NCBI GenBank assembly: GCA_023434855.1
Contig: JAEYSJ010000237.1
Coordinates: 1 to 6,299 of the forward strand
Origin: Bacillota bacterium
GTDB lineage: Bacteria; Bacillota_C; Negativicutes; JAEYSJ01
Direction of reading: 5' to 3'
Length of the DNA stretch: 6,299 nucleotides
Shown here: positions 1 through 6,099 of the stretch, piece after piece
How the letters are laid out: the number at the start of each line of letters is the position of its first letter
How positions within the stretch are numbered: position 1 is the stretch's first letter
The notes under the pieces: model-generated
Databases searched by the model: none
What the model was told of the DNA's origin: nothing
The model's input: only the letters and a program-made list of their open reading frames with translations
Made by a program: the position numbers and the translations under genes

Positions 1-243
1 TGCTGTTATTGTGCCACCCAAATTAGACTCTACTATAATTTTAGTCCATTCATTGTCTACATCAGTAGAATTGATACCGCCAGTTACTAATCTAATCACA
101 TATTCATCAGATTTACCGTCTATAGTAATGGGAACACCCGAACCACTTGCTACGCCAGCTGTATTCAATGTATCCCATGATATCCCACATTGAATATTTC
201 TGTCGGCTATAAATTTCTTATTTCCAAGTCTATCTAGTACCAT
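1..243 (-). CDS. Partial paralog of the neighbouring receptor-binding-type tail protein (C-terminus outside window)
   Basis: The first 81 codons of a gene that runs off the left edge. The reading frame is open from ATG (243-241) to base 1. Residues 11-29 read FIADRNIQCGISWDTLNTA and match residues 219-237 of the upstream protein (LIADRAIQHSISWDKVNAA). After only about 20 residues the chain reaches YVIRLVTGG (48-56), NEWTKII (64-70) and SNLGGTIT (73-80). These align with the start of the upstream protein's C-terminal lectin-like domain (MTIRSLSGG, NEWDKYI, SNLNGKI). I infer a short paralog made of hinge plus lectin-like domain, probably a virion-surface adhesin. The start overlaps the upstream stop by 10 bases in the -1 frame. 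No Shine-Dalgarno is visible before it, so translational coupling is likely. A TAG stop lies in this frame at 255-253, so the start cannot be further upstream than that. Confidence 0.8.
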   Translation of the reverse strand, partial: MVLDRLGNKKFIADRNIQCGISWDTLNTAGVASGSGVPITIDGKSDEYVIRLVTGGINSTDVDNEWTKIIVESNLGGTITA

Positions 244-1913
244 ATATTTGTGCTATTTGAATTATCTTGATATTCTATTACTGGCCTGAAACCTACATAC
301 TGATCGCCTGCCCAAGTAGACCCATTGAACAAATGTTCATCATTATTTCCTCCTCTTTCAATTCTTGAGGAGTTACTACCTAAAAAAGAATCGCTTCTGG
401 TTAAATTATTAACTGGAGTTTCTTTACACCATGAATAATATGATTTATGCCATATATTATTATCTCCAGGAACTATTTTCCCATTTAAATTAGAACGTTT
501 AATATATTTGTCCCACTCATTATTAAAAGGCCAAGCCCCTAATAATTGATTCGATAAATTTGAGTTTCCATCAGATCCTAGATAGGAATTCCCTCCTGAA
601 AGGGAACGAATTGTCATGCTATTCAGAAATAATACGGATGAGGTGCCGACACCATATAAATTCAAAGTATAATATTCAAATTGTATGGTCGCATTTGTTG
701 TTGAACTAGCAGCATATACTTGTTGAAATAACTGCTGTGTCCCCCAATTAGATCCAGTATAGGCTATTGAACCATAATATACTAATTGACCATCTATTCG
801 TATAATAAGCTCCCCAGTTTCTTTGCTCCCATATATTTGGATATCCTTATTTAAAAGATCACCGTTATATACGATGATAGAGCCATTCGAAATAGCATTT
901 CTTGAGAGTGACATACCTATTATATTATTTACTGTATTGTTATTGTGGTGCAGATAAAACCCCAAACTGGCCATTGTAAATTGCTTTAATTTAAATTTTA
1001 AATAAAAAGATGATACATTATTATTTATATTGATAGATCTATTTAATTGTCCACTACCAGAACTTGTACTCCTACCAGTTACTTGTAAATTAGAACTAGA
1101 ATACAAAGTAAAATTACTGCTGTAATTATTAGATACTAATAGAACAGAATTACTTCCTGAATAATAGCTATCATTAGTACCGTATCTACCATCTATATAT
1201 TTAGCTGCATTAACTTTGTCCCATGATATAGAATGCTGTATTGCTCTATCTGCTATCAATAAACCCTTATCCGCTTTAATAAAATAAAACAACCCATTAG
1301 GAGTCGCAGATCCTAATACAGGTATTTCATTAGTAATACAATTTCCAAGTTCACTAAAATAACCAATAGTACTGCTAGTATTAGCAGTATATCTACATGG
1401 TATACAATCTCCTATTTCCATGTCTTCTATAGCAGTTTTTTGATCTAATATAGGATGCACTAAATATCCTGTAGAATCTATATCTATGGAATCCCAATAC
1501 CAAATATTATTTGTTGGATCATTGCAAATATTTGTAACTACTACACTATGAATACCATTTGATAAATCTAGTTTTTCAAAAACTAAAGTGCATCCCATGA
1601 GATTCATATTTCTAGAATTATATATTCCTACGACTACACCATCGATTGTTACTTGAATTTTATCTGGATTGTAATATCTTGAAAAGTGGGATATTCTCAA
1701 TTTAGTTCCATAAAATTTGAATCTAACTTTTGCCCCATATGTATTCTGATTATAATCGCCTATAGTCATAGAGCTTGGTCCACTATAGTATGAACTGCTA
1801 TTGGAGTACCATTTATAAAGAGTAGAGTTCTCATATTGTATTCTAGAATCTGTTTCCTCATATCTCCGCCAACCAGATTCTGGAGATGTCAAAAGTTGTC
1901 CTACTGTAGCCAT
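234..1913 (-). CDS. Modular phage tail/receptor-binding-type protein, 559 aa, with C-terminal lectin-like domain
   Basis: ATG (1913-1911) has an ideal ribosome binding site, so the start is firm. Domains as read: residues 12-150 form a beta-rich module (GWRRYEETDSRIQY, AKVRFKFYGTKLRI, VTIDGVVV, WYWDSIDIDSTGYL) like the galactose/carbohydrate-binding-like modules I recall from Clostridium and Bacillus phage proteins. Residues 160-243 hold AIEDMEIGDCIPCRYTA, GYFSELG and the hinge LLIADRAIQ..ISWDKVNAA. Residues 245-430 are a Ser/Asn-rich beta domain, possibly a jelly-roll. Residues 432-548 contain MTIRSLSGG, NNEWDKYI, SNLNGKIVPGDN, IERGG (517-521) and terminal GFRPVIEY (541-548), a pattern like the C-type-lectin/FGE-sulfatase fold. 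There is no signal peptide or membrane segment. I infer a host-surface binding protein on the virion tail; no ligand can be named. The gene is a paralog of the overlapping downstream gene. The DNA is very AT-rich in the middle (13 of 60 bases G/C in 1081-1140). Coding status is certain; function is inferred. Confidence 0.88.
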   Translation of the reverse strand: MATVGQLLTSPESGWRRYEETDSRIQYENSTLYKWYSNSSSYYSGPSSMTIGDYNQNTYGAKVRFKFYGTKLRISHFSRYYNPDKIQVTIDGVVVGIYNSRNMNLMGCTLVFEKLDLSNGIHSVVVTNICNDPTNNIWYWDSIDIDSTGYLVHPILDQKTAIEDMEIGDCIPCRYTANTSSTIGYFSELGNCITNEIPVLGSATPNGLFYFIKADKGLLIADRAIQHSISWDKVNAAKYIDGRYGTNDSYYSGSNSVLLVSNNYSSNFTLYSSSNLQVTGRSTSSGSGQLNRSININNNVSSFYLKFKLKQFTMASLGFYLHHNNNTVNNIIGMSLSRNAISNGSIIVYNGDLLNKDIQIYGSKETGELIIRIDGQLVYYGSIAYTGSNWGTQQLFQQVYAASSTTNATIQFEYYTLNLYGVGTSSVLFLNSMTIRSLSGGNSYLGSDGNSNLSNQLLGAWPFNNEWDKYIKRSNLNGKIVPGDNNIWHKSYYSWCKETPVNNLTRSDSFLGSNSSRIERGGNNDEHLFNGSTWAGDQYVGFRPVIEYQDNSNSTNIWY

Positions 1914-1919
1914 TTAATT

Positions 1920-1927
1920 ACCTCCTT
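1920..1927 (-). promoter_or_regulatory. Ribosome binding site for the 559-aa gene
   Basis: On the minus strand the bases read AAGGAGGT, six bases before the ATG at 1913-1911. This is a full match to the anti-Shine-Dalgarno core and fixes the start of the gene. Confidence 0.9.
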
Positions 1928-1943
1928 CATATCTACATTTGTT

Positions 1944-1982
1944 TAGGTCTACCTCTCCTATCAATTAATAGATAAAGGCCTA
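1944..1982 (-). repeat. Imperfect nested inverted repeat in the leader
   Basis: The outer arms TAGGTCT (1944-1950) and AGGCCTA (1976-1982) are complementary at six of seven positions. Between them lies the near-palindrome CTATCAATTAATAG (1958-1971), which can form a five-pair stem (one G-U) with an AATT loop. In the minus-strand transcript this would fold about 17 bases upstream of the ribosome binding site. It may be a leader hairpin or an operator. The stems are short and AT-rich, so it could be chance. Confidence 0.3.
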
Positions 1983-2118
1983 TTCGAATTCAGAGTTATA
2001 CATTGTAAAATGACCTTTCTTCGGAATAAGAATCTAGTTATTGTAATGCCACTCTCTTTCGTTACGCTGGTCATTAATGTATTACTACCAAAAGGGAGCT
2101 AATTAGGGTATTGAAATA

Positions 2119-2148
2119 AAAAAACAGCATCACAAGATGCTGTTTTTT
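2119..2148 (-). terminator. Rho-independent terminator after the 938-aa gene
   Basis: A perfect 13-bp stem (2119-2131 with 2136-2148) encloses the loop ACAA. The core is ACAGCATC/GATGCTGT, flanked by six A/T pairs, so a T tract follows the hairpin on either strand and the element could work in both directions. It starts one base after the TAA stop of the 938-aa gene, which is itself followed in frame by a second TAA overlapping the stem. Confidence 0.93.
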
Positions 2149-2149
2149 A

Positions 2150-4966
2150 TTATGCATGGTTGGCTGTAACATATAATTTTAGTGCGTTTTTGCCAATCGC
2201 CTGTTCTTTATCTGTTCGCGCTTTAATGTATATGGTATACGTATCGCCATTTCCTAATATTACTGGTAGAGTAATTGAGTTACGCCTATCAAAACCTTCT
2301 CTTGTTAAGCTTAATTCGATTACAGTATCATTATTGGGATCACTACTAATAACTATATCTTTCAGAAGCACGCCTGTTGTATTTTTTATAATAACGGGTT
2401 TTACCTCTGAACTCTGTCTTATCAAAAAGCTGCCTAAATCCAATGCTTTGAGCATTTGGCCTTTATCGTCTGAATAATAGTCACCATATTCATCCATAAA
2501 CATTATATTGTAATATTGACCGACAAAATCAAATACGCAATTACCGATTCCCCCCATATTGTCTTGCACTTCAATTATAACACTATTTTGCTCATTTATA
2601 ATTACATCTTGAGCAGAGACTCGATAGTTTACGATTGCTGGCGGCTGCATAAATTCGGTCCAGTCCTGCCTTACTTCCCCATTGACAAGTATTCTGTATT
2701 TAACAGCGTCGCCTTCTGGATCACCTATGGCAGCTTGTAAATAATCCCCTGTTAATACGCCTGTTATTGTTGGATTATCATTGGTGCGGGTTAAGTATAC
2801 AGTGGTCGGAGTTGCTATCTTATCACCGTCAGAAGCTTCAATGGTAATCGCATTCGTCCCTACTGGACTGAGCTCAACAGGAATAATAGTGTTTATTTCT
2901 TTGGGGCTAGAGCTTAATTGATTCCATGGAATAAGATCTTCCTGATTATTGATACTTATCCTATATTGAATATCATCCTCTTCTTTATCAATAATCAATC
3001 CTGTTAAGGTTGCACCACCTGCGTGTACAGTAGAAGGTGACAATGCTATATTCTGTATAACAGGAGGTTGATTGGGCGGTAAAGTAACACTAATCGATCT
3101 TAGATATGCAAATGTTGGTGCACCCCATAATGAAACTCTCGTGAATCCATACGCTCCCATAGACGATGATAGACGTGGGTATATACGTTTTACTCGATTT
3201 GATTCGTAGCTCGGGTATATAACTGAAATAGAATTAGATACGCTATTTCCTATCGCAGATAAAAGAATTGAAGTTTCTTCATTAACTTTTACCTGATATA
3301 CATATGAGGGAGCACCACCATACCCAGCGCTCATCGCATATGCATCTATTTTAGTTATCCCCCAACCTGCAGGAACAGTGTAATCCGCATTCGTCATTGC
3401 TGTTATTAACGCCATTTCTCCCGAACCTATATTTAGGCACTTGGTAGCTTTTAAGTTATCGAGACAGATAGCAAAGTTTATTTCCGTAGGAGTAAATATC
3501 TCTGCCCACTTTGATTTAGCAATGCTATTTATTATATCTGGTGTCATACCTTTAGAACCAATATTGTCTATAGCTACATCGGTCCAAACATTATTGATTA
3601 ATGATTTCCAAGTATTTTTGTTGTCAAAACTCACTAATATACTTATCCCATCTCCATCAATATTGATGCCTGTTATTCCGGCGTATTTCGTTAATGGCAC
3701 GCTGGTATCTGGTGATGTAACTATTATAGTAGAATGTGCATTATTAGGTACAAGGAAACATGGATGTTTAACAATACTGTTTCCACTATTCATATAATCA
3801 CCCAGGTAGCCGCTATCATAATTTTTAAAAGTACGAGTTACTATTTCTCGCTTATTAGCTTCTTTTACTATTTCAAATTCCAAACGTTGAGTGGTTCCAT
3901 TTTTAAATTTATATTCAATTACACAATTGTTAGAGCCCATACTCAATACTTGCGGATTAGAAATACAAAAGTCTATAGTAGATACATTACTCAGCTCACC
4001 CGAATGTGGCGTAATTACTACACCATTTATGGAGAACTTATATGATCCCAGTAACTCTTGCCCAAGTTTGTAGACACTTTTAATATTGATAATTTTATCC
4101 TTGTATTGCTTCGTAGCTTTTACTTTTAAATCGAAATCATTTATCGCATTAGAATTGGATCGAAGAGCCATCGTATTTTGGGCAATGCTCTTTCGGGTAG
4201 CCCGTATGAGCTTTTTCGTGTCAGAAACCACAATAGAGTTGGATTCGTTCGCACTTCTAATTGTATTACTTATATTATCTACAATCTTCAAAGTATGAGA
4301 TGCATCTCTGATAGTCATTTTATTTAAACAGAGTTTTCTAGCAACTTGAGTCTTGACTTTATCGGTAAGCGTCTTCAAGTTGCCAGCATTTGATTTTTGT
4401 TTACTCGTACTAATGCGCTTAGATAACTTAATGGGGCTTAAATAAACCCCATTAAATTGTATTGGCTCCCTTAAATGCACTTCGAATTTTGTAGAATCAG
4501 TGGTGTTTTCTGGTATATCGACATATCCTAGAAGACTCAAACCTTCGTTACTGCGATTCAGTAAATTAGCGGTCTTGTCGTAAGAATTACAATAATAAAA
4601 TGTAATCCTTTTCGGAATACGGTAATCCTGATTCCCAATATATACTTCAGTTATCAAAGGAATATTTGGGTATGACATGGAAAATGCGACTCTAGAGTAT
4701 TTATCAATCTCTGCTGCGTTATCAGTAAATATGAAAGCCGTAGAATGAGTAGCACCATATGCGCTATTGCTATCTACTAAATTTGAGTTACCCCAGATAG
4801 TGGTGTTGTTCCAATACGTTCCGATGCTGGTATTGCCATTTACATCAACCGGAGTTAATGCTTGACCTTGTATTTGTATCTCATTGATTGCAATACAATT
4901 CGCTGTTGCCCCATGTTCGCTAGTATTATGCCACTTACCCGCAACTTCCATAATTAAATACGCCAT
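2150..4966 (-). CDS. Large multidomain phage tail/baseplate-type structural protein, 938 aa
   Basis: The start is ATG 4966-4964 behind a near-consensus ribosome binding site; MEVAGKW at codon 6 is a less likely alternative. Reading the protein: residues 1-181 form a beta-rich, perhaps galactose-binding-like, module. Residues 182-300 are a charged, probably helical linker with degenerate (I/L)R repeats (IRDAS, TIRSA, LIRAT, ALRSN). Residues 300-510 hold beta domains including VSFDNKNTWKSL (445-456), VWTDV and KGMTPDIINSIAKSKW, a pattern I recall from Gram-positive phage tail proteins. Residues 526-630 (YTVPAGWGITKIDAYAMSAG, then beta strands) resemble the glycine-rich tail-fibre type of domain. 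Residues 632-728 and 731-820 are two Ig/cadherin-like repeats (DKEEDDIQYRISIN and DPEGDAVKYRILVN). Residues 821-938 form a C-terminal module beginning MFMDEYGDYYSDDKG. There is no signal peptide, membrane segment or visible enzymatic motif. The gene follows the 288-aa gene by 29 bases, likely in one transcript. A role as tail fibre or baseplate component is inferred. Confidence 0.88.
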   Translation of the reverse strand: MAYLIMEVAGKWHNTSEHGATANCIAINEIQIQGQALTPVDVNGNTSIGTYWNNTTIWGNSNLVDSNSAYGATHSTAFIFTDNAAEIDKYSRVAFSMSYPNIPLITEVYIGNQDYRIPKRITFYYCNSYDKTANLLNRSNEGLSLLGYVDIPENTTDSTKFEVHLREPIQFNGVYLSPIKLSKRISTSKQKSNAGNLKTLTDKVKTQVARKLCLNKMTIRDASHTLKIVDNISNTIRSANESNSIVVSDTKKLIRATRKSIAQNTMALRSNSNAINDFDLKVKATKQYKDKIINIKSVYKLGQELLGSYKFSINGVVITPHSGELSNVSTIDFCISNPQVLSMGSNNCVIEYKFKNGTTQRLEFEIVKEANKREIVTRTFKNYDSGYLGDYMNSGNSIVKHPCFLVPNNAHSTIIVTSPDTSVPLTKYAGITGINIDGDGISILVSFDNKNTWKSLINNVWTDVAIDNIGSKGMTPDIINSIAKSKWAEIFTPTEINFAICLDNLKATKCLNIGSGEMALITAMTNADYTVPAGWGITKIDAYAMSAGYGGAPSYVYQVKVNEETSILLSAIGNSVSNSISVIYPSYESNRVKRIYPRLSSSMGAYGFTRVSLWGAPTFAYLRSISVTLPPNQPPVIQNIALSPSTVHAGGATLTGLIIDKEEDDIQYRISINNQEDLIPWNQLSSSPKEINTIIPVELSPVGTNAITIEASDGDKIATPTTVYLTRTNDNPTITGVLTGDYLQAAIGDPEGDAVKYRILVNGEVRQDWTEFMQPPAIVNYRVSAQDVIINEQNSVIIEVQDNMGGIGNCVFDFVGQYYNIMFMDEYGDYYSDDKGQMLKALDLGSFLIRQSSEVKPVIIKNTTGVLLKDIVISSDPNNDTVIELSLTREGFDRRNSITLPVILGNGDTYTIYIKARTDKEQAIGKNALKLYVTANHA

Positions 4967-4970
4967 TACA

Positions 4971-4981
4971 TCACCACCTTT
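4971..4981 (-). promoter_or_regulatory. Ribosome binding site for the 938-aa gene
   Basis: On the minus strand the bases read AAAGGTGGTGA, which differs at one position from the extended consensus AAAGGAGGTGA. It lies four bases before the ATG at 4966-4964 and supports that start over the in-frame ATG at codon 6. Confidence 0.85.
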
Positions 4982-4995
4982 AGTTAGTACTTAAT

Positions 4996-5862
4996 TTAAT
5001 TAATCCTAACTAAGATTGCCTGGCTTGGGAATGAAGTATTGGTTAATGTATGACAGCATAATGTGTAATACTCGTTGCCATTCTCATAATGTTTGTCTCC
5101 AGTCAAAACATTAGTGTTTGTAACGCATAATAACCCATCTAACTTGCCGCGGAATCCCTCTGTAGTACTATCGTAAATGATGTCTGAGGTAATAAAAATG
5201 TTTCCATTATTAGGACTTTTTGAAGGTAGAAAAGCTTTGGTTGGAATCGCATAGGGTGCCGCAAGTGTTCCCATTCCATCAGGAGAATCACAAATTGTTA
5301 AGCTGCCTGCTGTAGTGGCAAGAGCACTGGTAGCACATATGCATCCTGCGTTTTTGGATTCTGACATATATGTCGTATCGGGCTGGCCAAGATAGATAAT
5401 AATTGGACTAAATCCAGTTGCAGCGGGATACTCCAATGCTAAAATTATTTTGTTTTTATCTGCATATACTTTATAATTTACTAGAGTGTCTTGAGCATAT
5501 TGTGTGGCTACAGCTGTCGGCATAAGCACCAAATCGGTCCAAGCTAACGAAGGCCTTCCGAACGTTCCTGCAACACCTGCTGCCCCAGGAGTATAACTTG
5601 TTTGTAAACGATATGACATAGTTGAAAAGTTACTTGTTGTGACATTATTAGCTGCTGTGCCAGCTGCAGGTATCGGGCGCAAATTTAAAAGCAATTGTTT
5701 ATCTTCAGTATTGCCAGTAGAAGAAAGAACAACATAATCGGTTGATGCTAAAGATGATATATCAACCCATCCAGCTGCTTTTAACCTATCAATAATTAAT
5801 TGATAAAGATCTTTCTTTAAACATGAACCACTTTGAAAAATATACTCCATAGGAATAGACAT
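4996..5862 (-). CDS. Phage virion structural protein, 288 aa
   Basis: The start is ATG 5862-5860 (MSIPMEYIFQ), nine bases after AAGGAGG. The frame is open 20 codons further up to a GTG at 5922, but that has no ribosome binding site, so I reject the longer form. The N-terminus (YIFQSGSCLKKDLYQLIIDRLKAAGWVDISS, residues 7-37), then STGNTEDKQLLLNLRP (48-63), a central NKIILALEYPAATGFSP (137-153) and the C-terminal TGDKHYENGNEYYTLCC...FPSQAILVRI (254-287) fit a virion structural family I recall from large Gram-positive phages. In that family an N-terminal helix is followed by beta structure with a conserved FPS...VRI end. No precise role is known to me; tail or baseplate is the best guess from context. 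The base composition is higher in G/C than the genes to the left (32 of 60 bases in 5521-5580). It heads the transcription unit that continues into the 938-aa gene. Confidence 0.88.
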   Translation of the reverse strand: MSIPMEYIFQSGSCLKKDLYQLIIDRLKAAGWVDISSLASTDYVVLSSTGNTEDKQLLLNLRPIPAAGTAANNVTTSNFSTMSYRLQTSYTPGAAGVAGTFGRPSLAWTDLVLMPTAVATQYAQDTLVNYKVYADKNKIILALEYPAATGFSPIIIYLGQPDTTYMSESKNAGCICATSALATTAGSLTICDSPDGMGTLAAPYAIPTKAFLPSKSPNNGNIFITSDIIYDSTTEGFRGKLDGLLCVTNTNVLTGDKHYENGNEYYTLCCHTLTNTSFPSQAILVRIN

Positions 5863-5992
5863 TTTAAATTCCCTCCTTAGTTCTACAACTATTAAATTAC
5901 CTTGTTTATTCTTGATAACCACAAAAATGGCGATTTTATATCACCGAAACCGCATCAACTGTTTTTATAAAATCCACAATTTTTCTTCTCAT
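5863..5992 (-). other. Leader between terminator and 288-aa gene; promoter expected but not resolved
   Basis: This stretch must carry the promoter for the 288- and 938-aa genes if the upstream terminator is efficient. TATAAA (minus strand, around 5940) is -10-like, but the only TTGATG before it is about 12 bases away, too close for a standard sigma-A promoter. A small hairpin GGTGA/TCGCC with loop TATAAAA, followed by ATTTTT, lies at about 5925-5947. It could be a weak second terminator or attenuator. An 18-codon frame at 5992-5936 is discussed in the findings. Confidence 0.4.
5871..5878 (-). promoter_or_regulatory. Ribosome binding site for the 288-aa gene
   Basis: On the minus strand the bases read AAGGAGGG, upstream of ATG 5862-5860 with eight bases between. 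This decides the start in favour of the 288-residue form rather than the 308-residue GTG form. Confidence 0.9.
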
Positions 5993-6052
5993 AAAAAACT
6001 CCCCTTGCAATAGGCAGTTTTATTATTTCAACTGTCTGCCGCAAGAGGGAGT
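5993..6052 (-). terminator. Rho-independent terminator after the right-edge gene
   Basis: In the minus-strand transcript the outer stem ACTCCC-T-CTTGC (6052-6041) pairs with GCAAGGGGAGT (6008-5998), giving 11 pairs with one bulged base. An inner stem of GGCAG with CTGCC (6036-6040 with 6013-6017) extends it. The run TTTTTT (5998-5993) follows. Together with the tandem stop codons of the gene before it, this marks the end of the transcription unit entering from the right. Confidence 0.88.
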
Positions 6053-6099
6053 ATCAATTTCCCTAGGTGCTGCTTTATTGGAGCATGTATCTCTTCTTA

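Larger units (their letters stand above)
1914..2118 (-). other. Leader between terminator and 559-aa gene; promoter expected but not resolved
   Basis: About 205 bases separate the upstream terminator from this gene, so a promoter is expected here. I see -10-like hexamers on the minus strand (TACAAT twice, around 2044 and 2003, and TATAAC close after the second), but none has a convincing TTGACA-like partner at 16-18 bases. A phage-specific sigma factor could be used. A 37-codon frame at 2074-1961 has no ribosome binding site and I do not call it. A weak stem joins 2044-2051 and 2068-2076. An inverted repeat lies near the ribosome binding site and is listed separately. Confidence 0.45.

Noticed and set aside
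11..193. Plus-strand open frame of 60 codons
   Set aside because: It lies antisense to the left-edge minus-strand gene, whose hinge and lectin-like motifs match its neighbour. It has no ribosome binding site or recognisable motif.
1..1913. The 559-aa gene and the left-edge gene as one gene broken by a frameshift
   Set aside because: The 559-aa protein already ends in a complete GFRPVIEY-type domain, and the next frame restarts with its own hinge and a new copy of the same domain. They are two paralogs, not one split gene.
1961..2074. 37-codon minus-strand frame in the leader of the 559-aa gene
   Set aside because: There is no ribosome binding site, the composition is ordinary and no protein motif is visible. 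It fits non-coding leader sequence better.
2160..4298. Several plus-strand open frames of 60-118 codons
   Set aside because: All lie antisense within the well-supported 938-aa gene, have no Shine-Dalgarno and no coherent protein features. They are shadows of the real frame.
4996..5922. Longer 308-residue form of the virion protein starting at GTG 5922
   Set aside because: There is no ribosome binding site before the GTG, while the ATG at 5862 has AAGGAGG at good spacing. The extra 20 residues would also place the true ribosome site inside coding sequence.
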